Shown here one piece after another: positions 43,836 through 52,183 of a stretch of 64,000 nt of DNA. The DNA lies in assembly GCA_965222215.1 (NCBI GenBank), contig OZ244931.1:1798001-1862000 (forward strand), in the 5' to 3' direction. The notes under the pieces were generated by a model. It saw only the letters and a list, made by a program, of their open reading frames with translations. It was not told where the DNA came from and did no database searches. Every line of letters begins with the position of its first letter. Position 1 is the stretch's first letter. The DNA is from JABJAG01 sp965222215. Its GTDB lineage: Bacteria > Pseudomonadota > Alphaproteobacteria > UBA6615. Both the position numbers and the translations under genes were made by a program.

Positions 43836-44771
43836 TTGTTACATTTCAGAAGACGACAGACCGAAAGAGCCTATTCGGACACGGTTACGGGCATCGCCTG
43901 GATGGTCGTCGCCAGCGCCGTGGCGGTCTCGACACATGCGATGATCCGGCACGTCGCCGAAACGGGCATGCACCCGTTCGAGGTCACATTCTTCTACAAC
44001 CTGTTCACGCTGCCGATCATCTTGCCGCTCGTCCTGCAGGGCGGAACGTCGGTCCTGCGCACCCGCCGGCACGGGCTGATGTTCGCGCGGGCCTCGATGC
44101 ACCTGGCCTCGATGCTGCTGTTCTTCTTCGGTCTGACCCTGATGCCCCTGGCGACGGCGAGCGCCCTCACGTTCCTGGCGCCGCTTTTCGCGGTTCTCCT
44201 CGCCGCGATCTTTCTGAAAGAGGGGTTCTCGACGCGGCGGGTCCTGGCGCTGTTGATGGGCTTCGCAGGCATGCTGATCATCGTTCGCCCCGACCCCGGG
44301 GACCTGGACGCCAATGCCCTTGTCCTGGTGGGCGCCGCGCTGCTCTGGGGGGCGGTTCTCGTCGTGATCAAGGTCCTGAGCCGAACGGAATCGAGCTCGA
44401 CCATCACTGTCTGGATGGCCCTGATGATGGCCCCGATGGCGTTCCTGCCCGCGCTCCCGTTCTGGACGACACCGACCCTTCTTCAGCTCGGGTGGCTGGC
44501 GCTGGCGGGTATCCTCGGAGCGTTCGCCCAGTGGGCGACAGCCCAGGCGCTCAAGGTCGGATCGACCAACGCCGTCATGCCTATCGATTTCCTGAGACTG
44601 GTGTGGGGCGCGGCTATCGGCCTTGCCGCGTTCGGCGAGTTTCCGGACGCCTTTACGTGGCTGGGCGGAATCGTGATCTTCGGGTCTTCGATGTGGCTCG
44701 CCTGGCGCGAGGGCCGGGCCGGGCGCAGGGCTGCTAACCCTTCACCACGCGCAGATCGCGATGAAGCATAA
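43836..44771 (+). CDS. DMT-superfamily (EamA) membrane transporter
   Basis: 311 residues with ten predicted helices in two EamA repeats. Features include MHPFEVTFFYNLFTLPIILP, LMPLATASALTFLAPLFAVL and VGSTNAVMPIDFLRLVWGAA. The family exports amino acids or other metabolites; the substrate is unknown. The start is uncertain: TTG 43836 keeps the full first helix and has GGCGGGCGG upstream, while the first ATG (43902) would cut into helix 1. The end overlaps the convergent PilZ gene by 38 bases. Confidence 0.84.
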   Translation: MLHFRRRQTERAYSDTVTGIAWMVVASAVAVSTHAMIRHVAETGMHPFEVTFFYNLFTLPIILPLVLQGGTSVLRTRRHGLMFARASMHLASMLLFFFGLTLMPLATASALTFLAPLFAVLLAAIFLKEGFSTRRVLALLMGFAGMLIIVRPDPGDLDANALVLVGAALLWGAVLVVIKVLSRTESSSTITVWMALMMAPMAFLPALPFWTTPTLLQLGWLALAGILGAFAQWATAQALKVGSTNAVMPIDFLRLVWGAAIGLAAFGEFPDAFTWLGGIVIFGSSMWLAWREGRAGRRAANPSPRADRDEA

Positions 44772-45096
44772 GGTCCTGAATGGAATCGAAGGCCGCCGTG
44801 CTGAGCTCGATAAAGGTGCCGCCGAAGCGTCCGCTTTCCGCGTCGGAGTAGGTGACGGTAACCAGCATCTCGATCTTTCGGCCCTTGAAGTCGGTGTACT
44901 CAAGCTCCGCGCGCTGGTTCTCGACCGGCCACGTCGTCTTGTCATGGCGTTCGAACGCACCGGTTGCGCCAAAGCCGGACAAACCGATATCGAGTATCTT
45001 CATGTCCTGGCCGTCGAGCGTGGCATCGATCACGATGGCGCGACGCCGATCGCGCCGGCGTTCTTCCGTGGCGTATCCGACTACACGCGTAACCAT
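44734..45096 (-). CDS. PilZ-domain protein
   Basis: 120 residues formed by one PilZ domain with RRxxR-type motif (EERRRDRRRAI, about 12-22) and DxSxxG motif (DIGLSGFGATG, 36-46), both of which bind cyclic di-GMP. It likely acts as an effector or adaptor. ATG 45096 is preceded by GGTGGA. It is the only clear c-di-GMP element in the window. Confidence 0.88.
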   Translation of the reverse strand: MVTRVVGYATEERRRDRRRAIVIDATLDGQDMKILDIGLSGFGATGAFERHDKTTWPVENQRAELEYTDFKGRKIEMLVTVTYSDAESGRFGGTFIELSTAAFDSIQDLMLHRDLRVVKG

Positions 45097-45237
45097 GTTC
45101 CACCATTGAAAAAATTCAATCTGCTGACCACCGTGCGTGAAACTGTTTAAGCAACACTAAACGACAGCGGTAACGGGGCACGCGGGCAACTCTTGCGGAT
45201 GCCTCCTCACCGCGCGGGGCCTGCCGGGAAATCGAAC

Positions 45238-46500
45238 ATGGTTAAAGTTATCGTCCAGATGTATCCGGTGATTCCGTCGGCCTCCGAGGCCGAGCGGATG
45301 GCCCTGCGACCCATAGGCCGGAACGCCGAGCGCTTCCAGGAAACCCTGCGAGGCTGGTGCGATATCGTGGAAGAGGCGGACCGCCTCGGCCTGTGGGGCG
45401 TGACGGCAATCGAGCACCACTTCCATTCCGAAGGGTATGAAGTCAGCCCAAGTCCCGGCGTGATGAACGCCTTCTGGGGGGCGCGGACCGAAAACATCCG
45501 GGTGGGACAGCTCGGCTACGTGATGACCACCCACAACCCGATCCGGGTCGCCGAGGAAACGGCGATGCTCGACCATCTGACCGAAGGCCGGTGTTTCGTA
45601 GGGTTCTCGCGCGGTTTCCAGTCCCGCTGGACGGACGTGCTCGGGCAACATCTCGGCGCGCGGGCAACCCGGTCCGACGGCAGCGCCGATGACGAACTCA
45701 ATCGCGAGATTTTCGAGGAAGCAGTCGAGATCGTGCTCAAGGCGTGGACCGAGGACAGCATCGAGCACAACTCGGCCCGCTGGCAGATTCCTTACCCCCA
45801 TGACACAGGCCTGCGCGACTGGTTCATGTCCGACTGGACGGCAAAGCTCGGCGCGCCGGGAGAAATCGGCCCGGAGGGCGAAGTGCGCCGTGTGAGCGTG
45901 GTTCCGGCGCCGCTGACCAAGCCGCACCCGCCTGTCTTCATCGCATCGAACGCCAGCCGCGAGACGGTCGAGTACGCCGGACAACACGGCTTCATCCCGG
46001 CGTACTTCTCGCACATGGACAAGGTCGCGGATTACGGCCCGGCCTACGTCGATGCCGCGTCACGCGCCGGGCACGACTTCGCGCTCGGCCAGAACCAGGC
46101 CATCGTCCGCATGCCGCGCATCGCGGACACGACCGCGGACGCGCGCCAGGCCGTCGCGGACTATGACGGCATGATCTTCAAGCATTTCTACGAAAACTTC
46201 CTGCCGGCCGCGTTCCGGGAGACAATCAACGTCACCGAGGACACGCCGTTCGAGGACCTGGTCGACCCGATGGTGGCGACCGGCCTGTTCGTACCGGGCA
46301 CCGTCAGCGAGGTGAGGGACCAGTTCGTGGCTCAGTGGAAACACCTGCCGGCGGAGTATGTGATCCTGATCTACCACTACGCCCAGCAGCCGAAGGACAG
46401 CGTGATCGAAAACCTGCGCCTGTTCATGGACGAGGTGAAACCGGCGCTGGACGAGCTGACCGACTATCCGGACGAACGCGAGGCGGCCCCTCTCAGGTAG
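45238..46500 (+). CDS. LLM-class flavin-dependent monooxygenase
   Basis: 420 residues of the luciferase-like TIM-barrel family: WCDIVEEADRLGLWGVTAIEHH, VGQLGYVMTTHNPIRVAEET, MLDHLTEGRCFVGFSRGFQS and KPHPPVFIASNASRETVEYA. Such enzymes use FMN or F420 to oxidise varied substrates. ATG 45238 starts MVKVIVQMYPVIPSASEAER, with GGGAA upstream. Together with the SDR and formamidase-like genes downstream it lies in a catabolic-looking region, but no operon can be shown: the repeat separates them and strands differ. Confidence 0.88.
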   Translation: MVKVIVQMYPVIPSASEAERMALRPIGRNAERFQETLRGWCDIVEEADRLGLWGVTAIEHHFHSEGYEVSPSPGVMNAFWGARTENIRVGQLGYVMTTHNPIRVAEETAMLDHLTEGRCFVGFSRGFQSRWTDVLGQHLGARATRSDGSADDELNREIFEEAVEIVLKAWTEDSIEHNSARWQIPYPHDTGLRDWFMSDWTAKLGAPGEIGPEGEVRRVSVVPAPLTKPHPPVFIASNASRETVEYAGQHGFIPAYFSHMDKVADYGPAYVDAASRAGHDFALGQNQAIVRMPRIADTTADARQAVADYDGMIFKHFYENFLPAAFRETINVTEDTPFEDLVDPMVATGLFVPGTVSEVRDQFVAQWKHLPAEYVILIYHYAQQPKDSVIENLRLFMDEVKPALDELTDYPDEREAAPLR

Positions 46501-46586
46501 GAATATCCCCGGAACGTCCTTCGACGCGCGCCGCGCCCTGAATGCCTCCGGGTCGAGATTGTCGGTCCCGTTTCCTTCGCTCTTTC

Positions 46587-46666
46587 GTCATTGCGAGAAG
46601 CAGCGCGACGAAGCAATCCAGAGCCGACGCGCCCGCTCTGGATTGCTTCGCTTCGCTCGCAATGAC
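46587..46666. repeat. Imperfect palindromic intergenic repeat
   Basis: 80 bases: GTCATTGCGAG at the left and CTCGCAATGAC at the right form outer arms; GAAGCAATCCAGAGC and GCTCTGGATTGCTTC form inner arms, with unequal bulges of 12 and 6 bases between and a loop of 10. This is the form of dispersed REP/MITE-like repeats of alphaproteobacteria. Confidence 0.75.
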
Positions 46667-46697
46667 AGCTTTCCTGTTCCTGGGAGCCCAGGCACCC

Positions 46698-47528
46698 TCA
46701 AGCCAGCATCAGGCTGGCGCCGCCGTCGACCACCAGCTCCAGGCCGGTGACATAGCTGGATTCGTCCGACGCCAGGAACAGCGCCGCGTTGGCGACGTCC
46801 CATGCGTCGCCCCAGCGCCGCAGGGGAATCTTCTCCTCGCGCCACGCGTAGTATTTCTGGACGGTCATGTCGGGGTCGGTACCCTGTTTGACGACTTCCA
46901 CCACGGCCTCATCGACCATGGGCGTGCGGTTGAATCCGGGCAGGATCGCGTTGACCCGGATGTTCCACGCCCCGTACTGCGCGGCCGTCACCTTGGTGAA
47001 CTGGTTGATCGCCGCCTTGGTCGTCGGATAGCTGACGTAATTAATACCCATGTAGCGCATCGACGAGATCGACGAGAGATTGATAATCGAGCCGCCGTTC
47101 TGCTCCTGCATGATCGGGATCACCGATTTGCAGGTCAGGAACATGCTCTTGAGGTTCACCGCGACGACCCTGTCCCAGTTTTCCTCGCTCTGCTCGACGG
47201 TGCCACCCGGCGCGACAATGCCGACATTATTGTGCAGCACGTCGATCCGCCCGAAGGATTCGTGGCACGCCGCGACCATGGCCCGGACCTGTTCCGGGTC
47301 GGTCACGTCGGCGGTGAAAACCTCCGCCGCGCCGCCTTCGTCCCGGATGATCGACGCCGTTTCCTCTGCCGCATCGCCGTTGATATCGGCACAGAAGACC
47401 TTCGCACCCTCGCGTGCGAACAGGGTCGCCGCGGCCTTGCCGTTGCCCCAGCCGGGCCCGATGGAACCCGCGCCGGTCACCAGCGCAGCCCGGCCTTCAA
47501 GCCGGTTGCCCCTCACGAAATCGTCCAT
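46698..47528 (-). CDS. Short-chain dehydrogenase/reductase
   Basis: 276 residues. Cofactor motif TGAGSIGPGWGNGKAAA (an expanded TGxxxGIG loop, residues 18-34), ILHNNVG-type NAG region (LHNNVGI), catalytic Ser in NLSSISS and YxxxK in SYPTTKAA. It oxidises or reduces a small alcohol or ketone with NAD(P). ATG 47528 follows the formamidase-like gene by 4 bases on the same strand, indicating co-transcription. Confidence 0.9.
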   Translation of the reverse strand: MDDFVRGNRLEGRAALVTGAGSIGPGWGNGKAAATLFAREGAKVFCADINGDAAEETASIIRDEGGAAEVFTADVTDPEQVRAMVAACHESFGRIDVLHNNVGIVAPGGTVEQSEENWDRVVAVNLKSMFLTCKSVIPIMQEQNGGSIINLSSISSMRYMGINYVSYPTTKAAINQFTKVTAAQYGAWNIRVNAILPGFNRTPMVDEAVVEVVKQGTDPDMTVQKYYAWREEKIPLRRWGDAWDVANAALFLASDESSYVTGLELVVDGGASLMLA

Positions 47529-47532
47529 GCGA

Positions 47533-48504
47533 CTAGATCCGCTTTCCCTCGGCCTCCGCCGCACCGTGCAGCGCGGCTTTCGGCAGCATGACGTGGCAGC
47601 CCTTGTTCACGTTCACGAGCTGCGAAATCCGCACATCGGCAGCGAGGCTGCAGAGCGAGTAGGCGTCCTCGTCCGACAGGTTCGTGCGCTCGCAGATCAG
47701 CTTGATCATCTCCCGTAAACCCTGCCGGGCCGCATCGTCCAGATCCTGGTTGATCCCGATGGTGATGTAGTGGGTATCGGTTTCGGCGCGCGGCATGTCG
47801 AACGACAGGTCCTTGCGGACATGGAACACGAACGTGCCGATCAGGGCGGTCTCGGCCGCCGAGAGGCAGCTCTCGCCGTCGCCCTGCAGGGCATGGCCGT
47901 CGCCGGTCTGGAAGTTGCCGCCCGGCACGAAGACCGGCAGGTAGAGCGTCGATCCGGGGCCGAGTTCCTTGATGTCCAGATTGCCGCCATGAGGTTGCGG
48001 GACGATCGAGGTGATGGTGCCCCATTCCGGCGGCGGCGAAACGCCCATCACCCCGAAGAACGGATGGCAGGGCAGGTCGACGCCCCAGGGCAGGCTCGCC
48101 TGCATCGCATCCCGGTCGAGGGGGATGTTCATGACCCGCTTGTTCGGGAAGTCCTCCGGCAGCGAGCCTTTCAGCGGCGCGATCATGTTCCACGCCCAGT
48201 CCTGACGCAGCTGCACGTCGACGATCCGCACTTCCAGCACATCGCCGGGCTCTGCGCCCTTGACCGCGACCGGCCCCGTCAGGATGTGGCCCGGCAGGAT
48301 CGGCTTGTGATCGGCGATGAAATCCGCATGGTCCGGCAACAACCCGTCGCGCATTTCGTCGGGGATCTGGTCCGGCCCGCCGGAGATGGTCTCGATGGTC
48401 ACCCGGTCGCCGGATTCCACTTCAAGCACCGGTTCAAATTCGGCCGAGAATGCACCCCAGCGAAGATTTTCAGGTTTGGACGTCAAAATATGGTCGGTCG
48501 GCAT
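47533..48504 (-). CDS. Acetamidase/formamidase family protein
   Basis: 323 residues of the FmdA/AmdA family. Recognised parts are DRVTIETISGGPDQIP, HILTGPVAVKGAEPGDVLEV, CHPFFGVMGVSPPPEWG and VPGGNFQTGDGHALQGDGES. These enzymes hydrolyse short amides such as formamide, releasing ammonia. ATG 48504 is preceded by GGGG. It forms an operon with the SDR gene. Confidence 0.9.
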   Translation of the reverse strand: MPTDHILTSKPENLRWGAFSAEFEPVLEVESGDRVTIETISGGPDQIPDEMRDGLLPDHADFIADHKPILPGHILTGPVAVKGAEPGDVLEVRIVDVQLRQDWAWNMIAPLKGSLPEDFPNKRVMNIPLDRDAMQASLPWGVDLPCHPFFGVMGVSPPPEWGTITSIVPQPHGGNLDIKELGPGSTLYLPVFVPGGNFQTGDGHALQGDGESCLSAAETALIGTFVFHVRKDLSFDMPRAETDTHYITIGINQDLDDAARQGLREMIKLICERTNLSDEDAYSLCSLAADVRISQLVNVNKGCHVMLPKAALHGAAEAEGKRI

Positions 48505-48574
48505 GTCAGAACCCCGTTTGCGTTCGACACATCTTGTCCGTCCGCCGGATACCGGGCAAGGCGTGCCGGAAAAA

Positions 48575-48615
48575 GAGCAGAAAAAGAAAAGCCGCCGACA
48601 CGGAATGCCGGCGGC
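48575..48615 (-). terminator. Rho-independent terminator of the EF-hand gene
   Basis: On the minus strand GCCGCCG/CGGCGGC (7 bp, 11-base loop) is followed by a long T-rich tract (TTTTCTTTTT). It ends the EF-hand gene and separates it from the formamidase-like operon. Confidence 0.85.
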
Positions 48616-48638
48616 CGGTCACATGAAAACGGTCCTGC

Positions 48639-49169
48639 TTACTGGACGGATCGGCATTTGAGAAATTCATCCCGCGTGACGATGCCGTCACTGTCGGCGT
48701 CAAGACGCGCGAACGTCTCCGCGCTGATGTCCCAGGCCTGCGCCTCCTCGGGAGAGATATGATCGTCGCTGGCGGCGCTGCGGTTAAGAATGCTGAACCT
48801 GTAGTCACAGACGGAGAAATCGCTGACGGCGCGTGCAGGGACCGGAACGTCATCGACGAGCACGATTGTCCACGTCTCGTACTCATCCGTGTACGACACA
48901 CAGTTGTCGAACTCGTCGCGCGTTATGATGAGGTCGTTATCCCTGTCCAGTGCCTCGAAAAGGCTGTCGGGCATATCGGCCGAGATGGCTTCGCTTACAT
49001 CGATATGATTATCGTTATGGGCAACACCCGACACGTTGAGGAAGTCGAACGATTCCGCGCATCCGGCATCCTGAATAACGACGACGCGCTGTTGCGCCTG
49101 CGAAGGGACGGCGAGGCCGGTTGCCGCGGCAGCGAATACAGCGGCAGCAAGAGCAATTCGGAAGTTCAT
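48639..49169 (-). CDS. Secreted EF-hand calcium-binding protein
   Basis: 176 residues. A signal peptide (NFRIALAAAVFAAAATGLAV, cleavage after SQAQ) precedes four EF-hand-like loops: HNDNHIDVSEAI (weak), DRDNDLIITRDEF (good), SDDHISPEEA (weak), DADSDGIVTRDEF (good). Four cysteines are present (CAESF, NCVSY, VCDYR, KCRS). It should bind calcium in the periplasm; role unknown. ATG 49169 has AAGGGAGA upstream. Confidence 0.86.
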   Translation of the reverse strand: MNFRIALAAAVFAAAATGLAVPSQAQQRVVVIQDAGCAESFDFLNVSGVAHNDNHIDVSEAISADMPDSLFEALDRDNDLIITRDEFDNCVSYTDEYETWTIVLVDDVPVPARAVSDFSVCDYRFSILNRSAASDDHISPEEAQAWDISAETFARLDADSDGIVTRDEFLKCRSVQ

Positions 49170-49321
49170 TGGGGTCTCCCTTACGGACCGGGTGTCGGGC
49201 TGCGACTCAATGAATCGCAGAACCACTATACGGCGGCAATAGGACAACGGCTCGGGCAATCCGATGCTCCCTGATTGCACAATATTATCAGTGATTTGAT
49301 GCAGATTACGACAGTCCGAAG

Positions 49322-50077
49322 TCACATCGCCGACACGCCGCCATCGAGAACAACCTCCGACCCCGTCATAAAACGGGATTCGTCGGACGCCAGGTAAATC
49401 ACGGCGTGCCCCACATCGTCGGGGGCGCCAACGATACCCAGAGGGATTTGCCGCGCCAGTTTTGCCACGCCTTCATCCCGGTCGCCGCGGAGTAGATTGT
49501 CGAGAATGGGCGTATCGACGAACGCCGGGTGAACCGAGTTGCACCGTACGCCGTTACCCTGCCGGGCACAGTGAAGGGCCACCGATTTGGTCAGGTGACG
49601 TACGGCCGCCTTGGCCGAGTTGTAGGCCGCAAGATTATGCCCGGCGATGATCCCCGAAATCGACGAAATGTTGACGATGGACCCGCCGCCGGACGCGGCC
49701 ATGTGAGAAATCCCGTACTTGCAGCCGAGAAACACGCTGTCGAGGTCGAGGGCGTGGAGGGCCCGCCAGTCTTCCAGCGAGGTCTCTTCCACCGTGCCCG
49801 CAATGGCGGTGCCCGCGCAGTTGACCAGAATATGCAGCCCGCCGAACGTCTCAACCGTTTCCGCCAGCGCCTGTTTCCAGTCCTCTTCGTCGGTTACGTC
49901 ATGGGCGATCGCTTTCGCCGTCGGACCGATGCCGGCAACGACATCTTCCGCGCCCGTGAAATTGATATCGGTGACGGCGACCTGCGCGCCTTCGGCCGCC
50001 AGCATTTCGGCGCAGGCGCGCCCAATTCCCGATGCCGCGCCTGTCACAAGTGCAACCTTGCCCTCGACCCGTTTCAT
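49322..50077 (-). CDS. Short-chain dehydrogenase/reductase
   Basis: 251 residues with TGAASGIG (12-19), NCAGT, NISSISG and catalytic YNSAKAA. A classical SDR with the C-terminal GSEVVLDGGVSAM. The last residues suggest NAD(H) preference as in 3-beta-hydroxysteroid- or levodione-type SDRs, but the substrate is unknown. ATG 50077 is preceded by AAGGGG; an in-frame ATG 27 bases earlier is possible. Confidence 0.88.
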   Translation of the reverse strand: MKRVEGKVALVTGAASGIGRACAEMLAAEGAQVAVTDINFTGAEDVVAGIGPTAKAIAHDVTDEEDWKQALAETVETFGGLHILVNCAGTAIAGTVEETSLEDWRALHALDLDSVFLGCKYGISHMAASGGGSIVNISSISGIIAGHNLAAYNSAKAAVRHLTKSVALHCARQGNGVRCNSVHPAFVDTPILDNLLRGDRDEGVAKLARQIPLGIVGAPDDVGHAVIYLASDESRFMTGSEVVLDGGVSAM

Positions 50078-50129
50078 AACGCACAACCCCTTGACGATTT
50101 CGCCCATCAAACCCGTCCGACCGGCCCCG

Positions 50130-50657
50130 ATGCAACCGATCCAGTCAGAACGTCTCACGTTGCGCCCGTTTGCCCCTTCGGACGAAGCGGCCGCGTTCGC
50201 GTTTTTCAGCGATCCTGCCGTGATGCGATTCAGCCTGAACGGCCCCCACGCGTCACGCAAACCGACCGAAGATTTCATCGTCGCCAACATCAACCGGCAG
50301 GAACGATGCGGCTTTTCGATCTGGGCTGTTGTCGAACAGGAGTCCGACGAGGTGATCGGCATGTGCGGTCTCGCGGAGTTCAGTCACGGGATCGACGGCA
50401 TCGAGCTCGCGTATCGGCTCCGACAGGACCGCTGGGGCAGGGGCTACGCAACGGAAGCCGGACGCGCCGCCGTCGAATACTCGTTCACCGTTTTGAAGCT
50501 CGACCGGCTGATCGCCGCTGTCGAGCCGGCCAACGTTGCCTCCGTGCATGTCCTGGAGAAGTGCGGTTTCACGCGAGTGAATCGCGGCCCGGTAGCCGGC
50601 AAGGACGCGTTCATCTACGAGCAGGTACGAAGCGACTGGCTCCAGAAGCAGTTCTAG
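50130..50657 (+). CDS. GNAT-family acetyltransferase, RimJ/RimL type
   Basis: 175 residues: SERLTLRPFAPSDEAAAFAF, GIELAYRLRQDRWGRGYATE (acetyl-CoA loop), then VEPANVASVHVLEKCGFTRV. The order fits ribosomal-protein or aminoglycoside-type N-acetyltransferases; substrate unknown. Start ATG 50130 lies 52 bases from the SDR start, divergently. The stop overlaps the convergent hydrolase-rhodanese gene via CTAG. Confidence 0.88.
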   Translation: MQPIQSERLTLRPFAPSDEAAAFAFFSDPAVMRFSLNGPHASRKPTEDFIVANINRQERCGFSIWAVVEQESDEVIGMCGLAEFSHGIDGIELAYRLRQDRWGRGYATEAGRAAVEYSFTVLKLDRLIAAVEPANVASVHVLEKCGFTRVNRGPVAGKDAFIYEQVRSDWLQKQF

Positions 50658-51688
50658 GCGGTCGGTCCCCCGGCCGCCTTCCATGCATCCATGCCGCCCG
50701 ACAGGTGGCAGACATCCGACATGCCTGCCTCCAGCGCGGCCTCCACGGCCATCGCGGAGCGCTCTCCATAAGCGCAGTAGAAGACAACCCGCCGCCCGGA
50801 GGTGCGCGCCAGTTCGTACAGCATGCCGCCGGGGTGAACCTGTTCGTCGAGATCGGGGTAGGGGGCATGGACCGAACCCGGAATCACGCCTTCCTTGGAA
50901 CGCTCCTTATCGTCACGCAGATCGACAAGGATCAGCGACGGGTCGCTCAACTGCGCGAGACCTTCGCCACAGGTCAACGACAGTCCGAGCCCCTCAAGGT
51001 TATCCTGCTTCAATCCGATCTTCAGGTTCGCCGGCACGGCCACATCCATCATCTTCGGATTGGCGAGGTTCAGGTTCTCCATGATCTCGACATACGCAGC
51101 TTCGGAATCGACCTGCAGGCGCGGATTGCAGGCGCGTTCCTCGGCAATTGTGCTGACGGTGTCGCCCTTGTAGTCATGGGCCGGGTACACGAGCGTATCG
51201 TCGGGTAGCTTCAGCAGCTTGTTGAAGATGGAATCGTACTGGGCGCGGGGGTCGCCGTGCTGGAAGTCCGTCCGGCCCGTCCCGCGGATCAGCAGCGTGT
51301 CCCCGGTAAACACGCGGTCGTCCATCAGGAAACTGTAAGAATCGTTCGTGTGTCCCGGTGTGTAGATCACGTCGAGCGACAGGCTCTCGACATCGATAGT
51401 GTCGCCTTCGGAGACCCGCATGGACACAACATCGACACCGCTTTGTTCGCCCATCACCGTGATGCAACGCGTCTGGTCACGCAGCGCCCCCAGGCCGGTG
51501 ATGTGATCTGCGTGGACGTGGGTGTCGACCGCCTTGACGAGCTTAAGGTCGAGATCTTCGAGAAGTTGGAGATAGCGATCCACGTTGTCGAGCACCGGAT
51601 CGACGATGAGGGCCTCACCGCCATGGCGGCTGGCGAGCAGGTAGGTGTAGGTACTGGATTCGCTGTCAAAAAGTTGCCGGAAGATCAT
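50654..51688 (-). CDS. Persulfide dioxygenase-type MBL hydrolase fused to rhodanese
   Basis: 344 residues. The N-terminal metallo-beta-lactamase domain has THVHADH (56-62), GHTNDSYSF, FTGDTLLIRGTGRTDFQ and YPAHDY, as in ETHE1/Blh persulfide dioxygenases. The C-terminal rhodanese domain (about 245-344) carries active Cys305 in YCAYGERS. Such fusions oxidise persulfide and handle sulfane sulfur. Among nearby ATGs, 51688 is supported: GGAGG lies 8 bases upstream; ATG 51694 would be only 2 bases from it. No BigR-like regulator is near. Confidence 0.9.
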   Translation of the reverse strand: MIFRQLFDSESSTYTYLLASRHGGEALIVDPVLDNVDRYLQLLEDLDLKLVKAVDTHVHADHITGLGALRDQTRCITVMGEQSGVDVVSMRVSEGDTIDVESLSLDVIYTPGHTNDSYSFLMDDRVFTGDTLLIRGTGRTDFQHGDPRAQYDSIFNKLLKLPDDTLVYPAHDYKGDTVSTIAEERACNPRLQVDSEAAYVEIMENLNLANPKMMDVAVPANLKIGLKQDNLEGLGLSLTCGEGLAQLSDPSLILVDLRDDKERSKEGVIPGSVHAPYPDLDEQVHPGGMLYELARTSGRRVVFYCAYGERSAMAVEAALEAGMSDVCHLSGGMDAWKAAGGPTA

Positions 51689-51790
51689 TCGCATCGCCTC
51701 CGAGCAAAATTGTACACCATTTAGTCGTGGAATAACATACGCGCAATCACGGCTACAGTCACTGTCATCGACCATCCCCGAAGAGACATC

Positions 51791-52177
51791 ATGACACCCG
51801 AACTCTGGATCCTCATTGCCACTATTGGCCTCGCGGCGGGCCAGATGGGCCTAGCCGCGATCCTCCAGCATAGGCAAACAGGCGTCACTTTTGCGGTCGG
51901 GCCGCGCGACGAAGCTTTCGAGTTAACCGGCATGGCGGGCCGTATGACACGCGCGCTTCGCAACCTTCACGAGACCTTGCCATGGTTCGCAACGGTTGTT
52001 CTCGTCGCGCATGTGTCGGGTAACGAGAACGAATTCACGTTGCTCGGTGCGCATCTCTATTTCTGGGCGCGCGTTGCCTATGTTCCGGCCTATGCGTCCG
52101 GGCTTCCGTGGATTCGCACGGTCGTCTGGTGGGTCGCGGGAATCGGCATTGCGCTCGTCGCCGCCCAGTTATTTTAG
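51791..52177 (+). CDS. MAPEG-family membrane protein
   Basis: 128 residues with four membrane helices; family marks are RALRNLHETLPWFATVVLVA, LLGAHLYFWARVAYVPAYAS and LPWIRTVVWWV. MAPEG proteins include glutathione transferases of membranes. ATG 51791. Divergent from the persulfide dioxygenase-rhodanese gene with a 102-base gap, so possibly co-regulated in thiol metabolism; this link is inference. Confidence 0.86.
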   Translation: MTPELWILIATIGLAAGQMGLAAILQHRQTGVTFAVGPRDEAFELTGMAGRMTRALRNLHETLPWFATVVLVAHVSGNENEFTLLGAHLYFWARVAYVPAYASGLPWIRTVVWWVAGIGIALVAAQLF

Positions 52178-52183
52178 GCGCCG

